Assembly (NCBI GenBank): GCA_028671895.1
Contig: CM053802.1
Span: 40,772,201-40,836,200 of the forward strand
DNA from: Oenanthe sinensis
Taxonomy: Eukaryota; Streptophyta; Magnoliopsida; Apiales; Apiaceae
Reading direction: 5' to 3'
Length of the DNA: 64,000 nt
Shown: in pieces, positions 32,993 to 46,014 of the stretch
Position numbering within the stretch: the first letter of the stretch is position 1
How the letters are laid out: each line of letters opens with the position of its first letter
The notes under the pieces: model-generated
What the model saw: the letters and a program-made list of their open reading frames with translations, nothing else
Database searches by the model: none
Told to the model about the DNA's origin: nothing
Translations under genes and position numbers: made by a program

Positions 32993-34480
32993 TCACTTGA
33001 TCTTCTCAAAGGCTGGATTATTTTTCAAAAATGAATTCAACATATTCTCATCCACAATAGCAAGCGCTTCACCAACATATTTCTTCAATTTCTTCATCTC
33101 TTCATTTGAACACTTGATTTGACAATAAGCAGCTCTCAGATCATTTACACTGCTTTCTTGCTCCTTTAAGTCTTTCAACATTAGAACACTGACTTTCCCA
33201 CTCATAGGCTGAAATCCAAAGTAATGACCCACATCTTCTTGAAATTTAATTTGCTTCTCTTCTACTGGCATGACTTGATCATTCCTTTCAGCATCAACAT
33301 ACTTTAAAGAAAATCTTCCCATTTGTCGATTTGCTTGTCTGTGCAGAGTCAGCTTTCTGTCAATCGCTTTGAACCATCTGTGTGTGACAACTTCTTTGAT
33401 TTTGTTTACTTCATAAGAAATTTATAGGAGAAATCTAACATATTGTAATTCTTCAGCCTGTTTGAAAAAGATAAAGTTTGACTGACTGATCCATCTTGCA
33501 GATCCACCTTCTAAAAAGTATACCAACATCTCATTTTTCACCTTTTCTGTACCTCCCTGACCTCCTTGCACCCTTCTTTCAAAAACATTATAAATAATTT
33601 GAGCAGATACCACTTTGTTCAGGTGTTTTTGTATAATCTTCTTAAATTGCCTATTTGTCAAGGATTGAGGATCCCTGGATAGAGTTGATGTTCTATCAAT
33701 ATCTAATTCTTCAAGGCCTCCAAGACCTATCTTCTTTTTAGCTCTAAGTTATAGATTGGATTGACTGCATTTCCAGTAATAAGGTTCTTTGACCTCATCA
33801 GAGTCTGACTTTCTCTTTTGCCTATCTGAGTCTGGCTTAGACTCTGACTTCCCATGTCCAGTCCCTGACTGGTGTGTTTGAGTTTTAACCACTCCAGATT
33901 GCTTTTGTTGCACACCACCAGGATCCCTAGGACCATGAGAACTATCACCAGCTTCATCATCATCATCTCTTCCCCTTTTAACTCCCTTTTTAGCTTCCTT
34001 GCAAGCCTCATCCTTATGTCTCCTGGAGGAACCACCAACTTGCTTCTCCCCCTTTTTGACATCATCACCACTAATGACAGCTAAAAGAATCTGTTCAAGG
34101 ACAGTTGAAAGATTTGCTTATGCTGCAATAACTGAATCAACCTTGGTGTTTAAAGCTGAAACTGTAGATTGAAGTTGAGCTTGATTTGTAGTGATATCAA
34201 CAATAGCATCCTTGAAAGCAACTTCTTTGGATAATTGAAGGGAGTGAATTCTGTCAAACCTAGTACTGAGTAAAGAAGTTGTATTATCAACACATGTAAG
34301 CTTTGTTTGTATATGAGAAATGTCCTTAACCATATTAGCCAACTGTTCAGCAACATTCTCTGTTTCAATGTTAACATCCCCATCAAGTACCTGATCTTCT
34401 TCGCCAGGATAGTGACCATGTTCTTGGAGAAAAGACTTTTTCTGAAAGGACTTAAGTCTCTCAGACTGATTAATCTTCAA
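32993..34480 (-). pseudogene. Element K third-ORF ('env-like') C-terminal remnant
   Basis: Broken pieces in three frames: coiled-coil-like 34118-34480 (...ISHIQTKLTCVDNTTSLLSTRFDRI...), a charged segment opening KKGEK at about 34030-34060, then 33422-33661 and 32993-33322 ending ...NPAFEKIK. Coiled coil followed by K-K-G-E-K-Q matches the order in element A's third ORF, which supports the assignment. The K motif (TAGACTCTGA or its complement) recurs inside this coding remnant at 33797-33850. Several frameshifts and stops; no function. Confidence 0.65.
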
Positions 34481-35214
<734 letters not shown>

Positions 35215-36964
35215 TACCAGGAGATCAACCGTCGTCCTAGAAACTGACAGCTTCTAGAAGTACTTTTCCAGTCCATCCTGCATCCTGCATAATCTGAATC
35301 TGTATAGCCTATGAGGTAAAACCTGTATCATTAGGGTACCAAATTCCAAGATTTAGTGTACTCTTCAGATATCTAAAAATTCTTTTAACAACTATAAGAT
35401 GAGATTCCCTAGGGTTAGATTGAAACCTTGTACATAAGCATGTTCCAAACATTATATTAGGTCTACTAGCAGTTAGATATAATAATGAGTCTATCATATC
35501 TCTGTAGCTTGTGATGTCAACTTTCTTACCAGTTTCATCTTTTTCAAGCTTGGTGGCTGTTGGCATTGGGAATTTTGTCGGTGATAAATATTCTAGACTG
35601 TATTTTCTCAGAAGATCCCTTACATACTTTGATAGACATATAAAAATCCCATATTCCTTTTTATTAACTTGCAATCCAAGGAAGAATGACAACTCACCCA
35701 TCATGCTCATCTCATACCTACTTTGCATTAACTTAGCAAATCACTTGCGCAAGTTTTCGTTAGTAGAACCAAATATAATATCGTCAACATAAACTTGGAC
35801 AAATATCATATCTTTATCATGCAATTTATAAAAGAGAGTTTTATATATGACACCTCTAATGAAACCATTTTTAAGTAAAAGCTCAGAGAGAGTGTCATAC
35901 CATGTCCTCAGTGCTTGCTTGAGTCCATAAAGAGCTTTGAATAGAAAATATACAAAATCAGCAAACTTTGGATTTTTAAAGCCAGGGGCTGTTCCACATA
36001 TACTTCCTCTTCTAACTCTCCATTCAGAAATGCACTCTTCACATCCATTAGAATGTGCTGCGAATGCCAGAAATATCCTGATGGCTTCAAGTCTTGCAAC
36101 TGGTGAGTAAGTCTCGTCATAATCAATTGCCTCTTCCTGGGAGTAACCCTTTGACAACAGTCTGGCTTTGTTCCTTGTAACAATGCCATCACCGTCTAAC
36201 TTGTTCCTGTATACCCATTTAGTGCCAATTACAGATCTATTTTTTGGGCTGGGTACCAGAGTCCAGACTTCTTGTCTCTCCAACTGATTGAGCTCTTCTT
36301 GCATGGAAAGAACCCAATTTGGATCATTTAGTGCATCTTCAATTTTCTTTGGTTCTTTTTGAGATATAAAAACTGAAAATAAACATTCATTTGAAGTTGC
36401 ACTTCTAGTTTTAAATCTAACAGCTGGATCACCTATGATCAATTTAAAAGGATGATCTCTGCTCCATATCCTTTCCATTGGTAGGTTTGATCTGGATGAT
36501 TCGCCTCGATATAAATTGTGATGTTGTGTTCTACCAGTAGATCCATCATCTCCCCCTGAATTGCTGCCAGGATGACTTGTTGATCCACCACTGGTATTAG
36601 TAGTATCTCCTGTGTTTCCATTGTTTTCGCCACTATTACCTGGATCATTATCATTATTTTCATCAGACTGTGAGTCTGGATAATTATCAAATTTTAATGA
36701 CTCAGAAGAATCTTCAGTTTGGATACTTGGGAGTTTAGTGTCATCAAAAGTAACATTGACACTTTCTTTTACTTGGTGCTGATCAATTATGTACACCGTA
36801 TATGCTCTTCTTGAATAACCGACAAAAATAGCTTCATGTGCCTTGGCCTCGAACTTGCCACGATGTTCATCTCCATCTTTCAGCACATAACATTTGGCTC
36901 CAAATACATGAAAGTACTTGAGTGTTGGTTTCATGCCAGCCATTAATTCATAAGGAGTCTTCAT
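35215..36964 (-). pseudogene. Element I integrase end, reverse transcriptase and partial RNase H
   Basis: 35741-36964 covers TPYELMAGMKPTLKYFHVFGAKC, a Gly/Ser/Asn-rich linker, VLSMQEELNQLERQEVWTLV and IDYDETYSPVARLEAIRIFLAFAAH. Two compensating frame changes follow, with MDVKSAFLNGELEEEVYVEQP in another frame (35908-36192). YVDDIIFGSTNE is intact at about 35760-35800. After a further shift, 35309-35728 continues RT with YEMSMMGELSFFLGLQV to the start of RNase H, then truncation. Confidence 0.85.
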
Positions 36965-38021
36965 ATGATCTTTGTTGATTAGAGTTCGATTTTGGGTATA
37001 ACATTTTGTGTTTACTGCTTCAGCCCAGAAGTAGATAGGTAACCTTGATTCACTTCACATCGTTCTTGCAGCATCAATCAGTTCAATTTTTCCTTTCTAC
37101 AACTCTATTTTTTTGCGGAGTTCTTAGTGCTGAGTATTGTCTTGTTATCTCTTTGTCTGAGCAAAAGTTATTCATAACTTCGTTCTTGAATTCTGTTTCA
37201 TTATCTGACCTGATTGTCCGGACAACTAACTTTGAATCTAACTGAATTAGCTTTAAATGATTAACCTCCAATTGTGGAGTTTCATCTTTAGATTTCAAGA
37301 ATAAATTCCACGTATACTTTATGAAGTCATCTTCAATCACTAAGGCATATCTTTTCCTTGACAAAGACATAATATTAACTAGACCAAATAAATCAATGTG
37401 TAGGAGTTGAAGTGGTTCAATAATGTTTGTAGCGTTTGTGCCTCTGTGACTTGCTTTCTTTGACTTCCATTTCTGACATGCCTCACACAATCCTTCTTGT
37501 GTAAATTCCATCGGAGACAGTCCTCCCACCAAATCCTTCTTGACAAGAGAGTTCATTGTTTTGAAATTTAGGTGTTAGAGTTTCTTGTGCCATAGCCAGC
37601 TTTCTTTCGATGAAGCCTTTGAGTAGAAACAGTTTGCTTCATCTTCATTTCCTGAGTCGAGATCGGCTAGATACAAGTTTCCTTTCTGTACTCCACGTAA
37701 GGCCAGTTTGTCATCTTTAGAATGAGCTATTAAACACTTTTCCTTGATAAAGTTTACTTTGTATCCTTTATCACAGAATTGACTGGCGCTGAGTATATTG
37801 TGCTTAAGTCCTTCTACTAAAAAGACGTTTTCAATGATAACATTCCCAGCATTTAACTTGCCATATCCCATAGTCATTCCTTTGTTGTTATCTCCAAAGG
37901 TGACGACTGAGCCATCTCTTTCAACCACGTTTGATATCAGGGCTCTATCTCCGGTCATTTGTCTTGAAGATCCACTGTCCAGGATCCATACAACCCGATT
38001 TACCTGTTTAACTCCCTGCAA
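36965..38021 (-). pseudogene. Element I protease and integrase core
   Basis: 37575-38021: protease WILDSGSSRQMTGD and the region up to the pre-integrase WLWHKKL. 37083-37556: MNSLVKKDLVGGL, C-E-A-C, LLHIDLFGLVNIMS, IRSDNETEF, RTPQKNRVVERKN, so D-D-E is recognisable (integrase G of 'DNG' is E here). Separated by a stop. The frame opens just after two stop codons that follow the gag end. Confidence 0.82.
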
Positions 38022-39884
38022 ATATCAAACAGATTAAATCGTCTTTGGAACCCAAAACTGATTGGGCTCGACATACTTAAAGAATTGACCTTTGTCAGCT
38101 TTGACAACAGAACCTTTTTGAACAATAACATCATCCACTTGACTGTACTTACCTTCCTATAAACAGTCTTAACAACTTTCTGTTTAGACAGGAATATATG
38201 TTTCCTTCTTGACAGGTGAAGGAATCACAGTCTTGGATTTTGAAAATTTATTATTAATGTGTTGACTAGGTGTCATGTTATCTTTATTAGCAATCATGTG
38301 TTTGAAATAGGCAGTCATAGTATTAAAAGCACATGATATATAATTTAAAATACTACAAGGTTTATGTCATACATCAATAACATGCATGTTATTCAAAACA
38401 GTAGGTGTCTTAACAATTTTTACTTCAACTTTATCACTAGTTTTAAGTTCTCAGTAGAATGATATCTGATGTTACTATTCCTACTATTAACAAACGTATT
38501 AGGTCTGTTCACATTATTCTTTAAGCCTTTAGCACCTATACTAGGATTGGGCGATCTAGAAGTTTACAAATCTTTCACTGGTGTCTTATGTGCACTCTTC
38601 TCTTTTTGGACATTAAATCATTGTATATCCCTAGATTGTTCATCTATTTTCTTCTCTTCCTCGGGATCCTCTAACTTCATTTCATATGCAATTAATATAG
38701 AGCTCTCAAGGATTGGTTCAGCTATAAGGTTTATGAAAAGAGGCTTAGGTGTGTCTTTAACAACATGTGAGATACCCCATTCTTCAGCACTTTTTCTGAA
38801 TGGGGTTATGTTGCTTGCTTTTTCTACGGATTGATTGTACTCAAAGCCTATTCCAACATTTCGGTTTATCTCCTGTTAGTCAATTAGGTTTTTTATAATA
38901 TAAGATGAATTCTTATAGGCTAGACAGTTCTTTTTCTCTTTCTCTATTTGATTTTTGAGATCGGCTTCAACTTTAACATAACAACTGACTCTATTGATTT
39001 GAAAAGCTAAATCCTCAGTCAATTTTTTACATTTATTTTTTAATATGTTTACAACATCATTATCATCATATAAGACTTAATTTTCGAGAATTAGTTTCTT
39101 AACTCTATCTCTTGTATCATCTAGTTCTTTTCCTAGCAATATAAACATTTTAGGGGAAGAGGGTTTTACATCTTTTCCTCCTTGACATGTTGAGACAGTG
39201 ATTCCTCGGATGAAGCCATAAGAGCAAGATTTCCTAGCTCTTCCTCCTCATCATTGTCTGAGTCATCCCAGTTTTTGCCCTCTCCTAGATAAGACTTGCC
39301 TTAATGCTTTTTCACGAGTGCAACATACTTTTCCTTGAGCTCTTCATAAGACTCTCTCTTCTTCCCTTGCTTCGGTTTTTTTCATTTAGTTGCAAAGTGG
39401 CCTAGCTCATTGCAGTTGAAGCAACGAAACTTGCTTCTATCAACTAAGCCGTTTTTGTAGCCACTTTTTGATACAACTATAGAAGAACCTCCTTTTTGGA
39501 ACCTTCCAAAATTTGGTTTAACTCTGTAGGAGGAGTTTCTTCGGAATCTCATGTTGCCAAACCTCCTGGCAACCATAACTAGAGATTCATCTTCTAGCTG
39601 ATCTAGTTCTTCTAAAGAGTAGAACTCACCATTTTCTTGTTTATCTGAAGTTTGTCCAAATTCTGGAACCATAAACTCCATTGAATTATTTAAAGGTACA
39701 ATAACCTTCACTTCCATGTTCTCTGGTGCTTCCACTATCAGTGCTTTGGAGGAACTCATAACCTTACTTCTTCCATAAATTTCTCTAGTCTGGATCAGTT
39801 CAAATTCATATGTCTTTAATACTCCGTAAAGTCTTTCTAGGGTTACCTCCTTCATGTCCCTAGACTCCCGGATTGCTGTGGTCC
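38022..39884 (-). pseudogene. Element I gag, 3' part
   Basis: 39382-39855 encodes EVTLERLYGVLKTYEFEL and a zinc knuckle CFNCNELGHFATK whose final Cys codon is replaced by TGA (39382-39384). Downstream, 38040-39380, the coiled-coil and tail region is recognisable only by composition and by the terminal FWVPKTI, followed by TAA. Confidence 0.75.
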
Positions 39885-39949
39885 TGTTAGGAAGCTACAT
39901 GTAATTTGATGATAACATTAATCTTAGAATCATAGAAATTTTATTTTAT

Positions 39950-40480
39950 GTAACTGATCAATTGATATGAAATCTATAAATATCAATTGATCAGGAAACC
40001 ATTTATCAGTTGAAATGTTTATATGAGTCAACTGATAATTTGGACTGTAGCATAGGTGTACTTAATCTATTTCAATCGATAAGGTGTAAATCAATTGATA
40101 TTATTCTTATCAATTGATGTTAGAGTCGATTGATATAGATCATCAATTGATGTGTAAATTAAACTGTCAAATTGTAATTATTTGAAGACAGGAAATTGCA
40201 CAAGTGAAGGATGATCAATTGATATTGAAGCCTCAACAGATGAGAGATCAATTGAAGAAGCCAAATCAGGAATTGAAGACCATCAACTGATGTGAAGACC
40301 CATTGATTAATATATATCGATCGATGTCATTTATCAGTCGATAAGTCATTCATTATCAATCGATGGATGTAAAGATCAATCGAAGAATAACATCAGTTGA
40401 TGGATTAAAGGATGAATCAATTGATATGCTTAACAATAAATTATCAATTGATTGTGACAACACAGAAAGTCTATCAGTTG
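39950..40480. repeat. TCAATTGAT motif array in the solo LTR
   Basis: About 20 variants of ATCAATTGAT, ATCAGTTGAT, TCAACTGAT and ATCAATCGAT upstream of the TATA box, the same motif class as element A's LTR but with TCAATTGAT commonest. Confidence 0.85.
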
Positions 40481-40640
40481 TAGATCCAGAGAATAAAAAC
40501 ACACCTATGGAAGACAACCTAGGGTGGCTGTGGAGACTCAATCAGTAGCTGTCTTTCAAGTCTGTTTTCCTAAAAAGGAAAAAGGAAAAAGGAAAAAAAG
40601 AGACAGATAGAAACAATCCTAGAATAGGAATTGTAAAATA

Positions 40641-40663
40641 CACTTGTAGTATATAAACAAGTG
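40641..40663 (+). promoter_or_regulatory. Solo LTR TATA box within an inverted repeat
   Basis: TATATAAAC (40650-40658) is flanked by CACTTGT and ACAAGTG, so the box sits in a hairpin loop. Confidence 0.6.
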
Positions 40664-40998
40664 TAGTAGCGTTTTTAGAAATATAGAAGTTAGACAATAT
40701 TTCTACAATCAACTGATCAAGCTCAAGAGCACATTGTAAGATCAGTTGATTCTTTCTAACTTTTTAAAAACGAAGCTAGGTTATCTTTAACCTAGGAACA
40801 TTGAGCAAAAAAAATATCTGATGGAAAAACCAATCCATCAGTAATTTTTAAATCTCTCCTTGTTCATTTTAATTTTCAGTTGTTTGTTCAAACATATTCT
40901 GTCAATCTATCAAACATCAAGAGAAAATATTAAAAGTTCTAAAAAGTTTTAATATTTGTATTCAACCCCCCTTCTCTAAATATTGATCCTGTGTTCCA

Positions 40999-41590
40999 GA
41001 TGCTCGGGTAAGGTTAGCAAAAATTTCTTGTTGACCTCCTGGTTCTTATAATATTTCCCATTTAGGTTGAGCTCGTTTATCAGTTTATTCAGTCTCTGAA
41101 ACACCTCAGAGATACCCTCACCAGGGTTGGATCTAAACTACTCATACTAGGAGGTCAGGATCTCTAGTCTATTCTCTCTGACTTCTTTAGTCCCTTCGTT
41201 GATAATCTCTATTATATCCCAGATCTGGTTGACATTTTTACAATTGATCACGTGATTGTATATGACGTAGTCTAGGGATTCTATCAATATGAGTTTGAGA
41301 TTGTTGCACAGGGACACAACTTCATTTTCTTCATATGTATAGTCATTTGGACTTTTTAGAAACTGCCTGTGAGGAATTACGACCCCATCTATCTCATGTT
41401 CGAGAATAACTGTTATTGGGGGTTCAACACCATTGGCCAAGATTAATGCATACTTGGGATTGGCAATCCTAATGAATAGTAACATTTTGTGCTTCCACAA
41501 ATTGTAGTGATCTTTATCAAACTGTGAAATTTTAATGCTCGTCACTTTTGTGTACTCATCTTTAATAATATTAAAAATTAAGTGTTTCAA
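40999..41590 (-). pseudogene. Element I gag, 5' part
   Basis: 41147-41590 encodes ISQFDKDHYNLWKHKMLLFIRIANPKYALIL...NQIWDIIEIINEGTKEVRENRLEIL, a UBN2-type gag. A stop lies just before 41147, and the frame resumes in 41000-41140 with GKYYKNQEVNKKFLLTLPEH up to the solo LTR. The first codon of the open stretch is TTG; no clear gag ATG is visible. Confidence 0.8.
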
Positions 41591-41733
41591 AAAATATTTT
41601 ATTTTTTGACTTAAAACAATTTTTGTGAAAAAAATTATTTTGAATAAAAATTATTTTTAATTAAAAATAATTTTTGAGATCTTTTTGTGTTGTAGAATAT
41701 TTGGTTCAAATCTGATTTTAAAAATATCAATTA

Positions 41734-41745
41734 GCTTTGATGCCA
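41734..41745 (-). other. Degenerate primer binding site of element I
   Basis: Minus strand TGGCATCAAAGC, two changes from TGGTATCAGAGC, two bases from LTR J-right. Confidence 0.75.
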
Positions 41746-41747
41746 AT

Positions 41748-43604
41748 TGTTGGTCCCTGATATTGTAGAAGGGGGTTGAATACAATATCTAAATTTATCG
41801 CATAATTTCATATTTAAAAATATTATTTTAATTAATCACGAAATATTAATTTTAATAAAATATTATTCAAGTAGAAGATACAATTTTTAACTTGAAAAGT
41901 ATTACAAAATTAATTTGATGAAAATTGTATATAATTGATAAAATGTTCTTTTTAAATTAATTAATTCCACCAAAACTTTCTAATTTATGCAACAAAACTT
42001 TCTTTAATTATTAAATAAAATATTCTTTTTAACTTAATTAATTCCACTAATTTTAATTAAATAATTTATAAATTAAATCAATTCAAGATGAATTAATTTA
42101 AGTAGATAAATTAAATAATTAATTAACTTTTTGATAGTAGAATTAATTTAGTTTCTTCACTGCACAACCACTGTAGTTTTGAATTGAATCTTTCTATCTT
42201 CTGTCTTCTGTATGAAAATCACTTGAGCTAGGTGATAAATATTTATTTAATTAGTTGACACACAAATGTTCTGTCTGGTTCATTTGTGCCATACTAAATA
42301 AATATTCTTCACCTTTTAACTTTAATAGATGTGATCTTCTGTTTTGTTCTTGCTTCTAGTTTTGTCTTCAATATTTTTTTTCTTGGAATCTTTCTGTAGT
42401 AGCCACTTGGAATCTTCTGTATCTTCTGAAATCTTCTGAAATACTACTTCTTTATTTTTCGCCGATGCTTTAACATATTAATGAACTTCTTCCGGTGTAG
42501 AGTAACATCTTCATTAGAACACTTCTAATATTTAAGATTCTTTGTGTCTAGTTAACTTTATTCGTCTTGATTCCTGTTATCATATTTATTATTTACTTCA
42601 ACTTCTTATCTGAGTTGAGTTGTCATCTAATTACAAATAGGACTAGTCATATGCCTTTCACAATACTTAATAAGGAAGAAATGAATTAATTAGCTTCTTC
42701 GATTATATTTTTAAACCAATTCCAATAAATAGGACGGTTAGTTAATAGAATCAAGATACTGGGATATAGAAAAATATATATAACTTTGTATTTACATCTT
42801 CTATTCTTTGTTATATATACTATAAAATAATTTTTTACTACAACTTATTTAGTTGAAGTTCAGTAATATTATACAAAATTTACGATAATTATTATGTATT
42901 TGTATCTGCGCGGATAACTGAAAGATTTAAATTAGTCGATCATTTCTTTATTTCTTTTTCAACCCACAAAACATATTAGGAAGAGACAATCTCAGAATAT
43001 GTTAGATTTCAAGACAACTAGATGACTCAATACTTGACTGACATCTCAACATGTTCATTTGAGACTTTTCGCCAAACTGAATACTATACTTCTTGATACC
43101 CACTTTTGAGCACTTCACGACACGAAGATTTGAATGACTTCACTATATGCATATTTCATGATATTCATACTTTGCGATATGCACACTTCACGACATCCCT
43201 TATTTCACAACATGCTTTGAGTTGGACTACCCGACATCTTCATCAATAGGACTTTGATATGCCCTCATTTACAGACTTCACAATACCCTGATTTACAAAC
43301 TTCACGACATAATATATTTCTAGACTGCTCGATATTTGACTTAGACATATTTCTTTATTTCTGCAATCCTTACTCCTCATAACCTTATTAGATGCATGAT
43401 CAACTTTTTGAACTTCTATCAGATTTTTATTTGAGAACCATTATTTACACTTGAGTTACAACATGAGAAATTCTTCTTAGTTGTAAATTATAATAAGACA
43501 TTTGAGTCCCAGAAGTCCTATACATCTGAATCTATAAATGTTTTACATCAAAAAAATAAATGACTTTACATAAAAATAGAGTAGCCTTTTGTCTAGATCT
43601 AACA
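41748..43604 (-). repeat. LTR J-right: shared between element I and a second J-family element
   Basis: 1857 bp, plus strand TGTTGGTCCC...GATCTAACA. A primer site adjoins it on the left and a polypurine tract on the right, so it is the 5' LTR of I and the 3' LTR of another minus-strand element. Relative to J-left it lacks the TATA box and AAGACTTT array (deletion near 41940-41990) and ~740 bp more (junction about 43033, CAAT microhomology). Confidence 0.85.
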
Positions 43605-43998
43605 ATCTCCCCTATTTGTGAGAGATACAATATTGAACAAATTTTGACGATAACAAGCCTACCTATTTTTCTAGAGGTTGCTACAAAATAAGCATCTGTC
43701 TTAACTTGAGCTTGCTCCTTCTTTTCTTTTTGAATGTCTGCAATTTCTTCTAATAACCTTGCTCTTGCAAAAATTTCTTCAACTAGGACATTGTCTTTGA
43801 GATAATTTGTAGCTATTTGTAGAGAGATTTCAGGGTTTTTTTTGATGAATTTGAACCTGATCTTGATTACATTTCCAGTCCTTGTTCTAAGTTTGATTCT
43901 GTTGGGATTTGAGAAGACTCTACATTTCCATGTTCTTCTTAAACACTTTGACTTTCTCTCTATCTCTTCATCCTCTCTCTTCTTCTTTTTCTTCTTCT

Positions 43999-44033
<35 letters not shown>

Positions 44034-44448
44034 ATCTTCTTCTTCTTCTTCCTCTTCTTCTTCTTCTTCTTCTCTCAATCATCAACCTCCTTTCTTCAAC
44101 CTTCTCAACCTTCCTCTTCAACTTGTCAGCTAGTTACTCAGCCAAATTTATTCTATGGAGTCTACTGATACAACCTTTCTTGCCAAGGAGACTGAGTACC
44201 CTTTTCATGTGATGAGTAGTTACTTATCCTGTAGATTAAGCATAACAGAACTTCTTCTCTTCTCCATCAACATATGTGATATAAATGGTGTCATCTCTAA
44301 CTTTAGCCTTTAGCATTCTATCTACAAACATCTTCTTGAATCTGACTGTGTCATTTACAAATTTGGTGTCAACATGTTCAACATTTAAACCTTTCCCTTG
44401 AATATTAATCCGTTTCATATATTTTGAGGGCCTAACTAATGTGGAACT
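43605..44448 (-). pseudogene. 3' end of a second J-family Sirevirus interior
   Basis: Begins with polypurine tract AGGGGAGAT (minus) at the LTR edge. Minus-strand open stretches 43532-44035 (KNPEISLQIATNYLKDNVLVEEIFARARLLEEIADIQKEK) and 44236-44448 (HVDTKFVNDTVRFKKMFVDRML) are charged and coiled-coil-like, as expected for the end of a third ORF, but neither has a motif I recognise. Interrupted by element D at 44449. Confidence 0.5.
43979..44077. repeat. (CTT)n tract
   Basis: Imperfect CTT/TTC triplet repeat; on the minus strand it would encode Lys/Glu runs within the third-ORF remnant. Confidence 0.95.
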
Positions 44449-46004
44449 AGTTAGTAATTGTGCCCTAGAGACAATTACTTTTATATTTTGAGGAAAATAT
44501 TTCATTATTAAGGATTATGTTTTATTGATTATTATTTATTTATTATGTTTTATTTACTGCGTAATAAATTGAAAGCATAAGAAATGTCCTTGAAATTTTG
44601 ATACGTATTATATATCTTTAAGTATGTGACTTAAAAATGAGATTATATGAATAGTATCTTATTCCAAAAATTTCCTAGTCTAGTATTATTATTTAAGGAC
44701 AATAATAATGCACAAAGACTAGTATGTTTGTTGAAAGATGACCACATCTCATTGGTCAAAGGTATGATGATACTAAAGTCAAGAACATAAGTGCATGTCT
44801 CAATGCATGGCACTGAAATGACCTGTCATGAGATTTTACATATTAATAAGTGTCATAAGTAATTCTCACTGTGATAATGATGTAATGATTCTTTGACCTG
44901 AAATCATTATATTTCTATACGAGAATTAATATACTTTGATTACATTAAAAGTTACCTTTGACAGGGTGATGATAAAAGTGGACATTGGGTATATTATGAA
45001 TCGTATGAGAAATGTGAATGATCTAGATGAGATTTAATCCTCCTAATTTTAGGTATGATATTATTGGCCTCCTGTTTGAGTGAGATTATGAAATGCACGG
45101 TCGTGCTCAAATGTTGATTTAATTTTAATAGTCTACTCATCGATCAAGAAAATAAAGATTAAGTATGAAGAGGATGACACGAGACATGCCTTGAGTTTAA
45201 TCTATAATATCAAGATTAAAGGAATTATATTACATGAAACATTATTCACGAAAGGTTTAATCAAATCACTGTTTATTATAATTACTTGGGTAGCAATGAT
45301 GTATTACTAGATGCCGCTCATTGTTTACAATTTTAATTAGATATTAAAATTGTTGTCAACGTAATAATAACCTATAGGGTCAAACACAAAGAATGCTTGA
45401 AGGAGAAATAATTTAAATTATGAATTTAAATTAAATAAGTAATTTATTTTATTTATGATATTAATTAAGTATTACTTAATTAATTATATAAATATAATAA
45501 ATGAATTACGAAAACTAATTCCAAAATTAGTAATTAATTAATTAAGTGAGACTTAATTAAATAATTTTGGATTTTGGATTAGTATTAATTATAATTAGAT
45601 TATAATTAGAAAATTTATTCCTCTCTCTATATAATCTCTTTATGGGTTGATTTAATTGAAAGACACATATTTTCTAAAACCCTAGCCGTTTTGATAAAAG
45701 AGGAAGATAGAGAGAGAGAGAAGCAGTTTTCGGGTACTAGAACACATCAATCCTTCATGAAAAGTGTTCTATGGATATCGTAGAGCGTAGATCACGAGAG
45801 CAGGATATGTGGTGATTACAAAAGTTTTAGACCTCAATTAGTCTTTCATTATTGAACTGTTAAAGCTTTTTAAGGTATTTGTTCTTAATCTTCGAATTAA
45901 ATCTTTTATTTTCGCATGGATCCTGCGGAGGGTTTCGATTTATATTATGATTTATATTTAATTTTTTACATTTTTCCCCTGCGTTTGTGCCTCGAAACCC
46001 TTCA
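44449..46004 (+). repeat. 5' LTR of element D
   Basis: 1556 bp; reads as the reverse complement of B's LTR with many substitutions, ending GAAACCCTTCA. Confidence 0.88.
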
Positions 46005-46014
46005 ATCGCATCAT

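Larger units (their letters stand above)
39885..40998 (+). repeat. Solo LTR of a Sirevirus-like element inside element I gag
   Basis: Starts TGTTAGGAAG with a TTGATGATAACA block and ends after a TTGTATTCAACCCCCC box, so it is an LTR of element A's general type on the opposite strand. Gag reads ...LLTLPEH on the right side and RTTAIRES on the left, so the LTR interrupts one gag with no interior left. Flanks GGTCC (39880-39884) and GTTCC (about 40993) may be a decayed duplication; the right end is uncertain by a few bases. Confidence 0.8.
35215..41747 (-). mobile_element. Element I: decayed Sirevirus-like element (interior)
   Basis: Minus-strand gag-PR-IN-RT-RNase H in order, with frameshifts and stops in every domain, a degenerate primer site at 41734-41745 and LTR J-right as 5' LTR. 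RNase H stops being recognisable at ...FLGRRLISWY (about 35215), where the catalytic C-terminal half is missing. A plus-oriented solo LTR interrupts gag. Confidence 0.85.

Noticed and set aside
43842..44168. Plus-strand Ser/Phe-rich ORFs over the CTT tract
   Set aside because: They arise from the triplet repeat read in other frames; no start context, domain or conservation.
44236..44505. 89-codon minus ORF at the left edge of element D
   Set aside because: It runs from D's LTR into older sequence, so the combined reading frame is an accident of the insertion; only 44236-44448 may be old third-ORF sequence.
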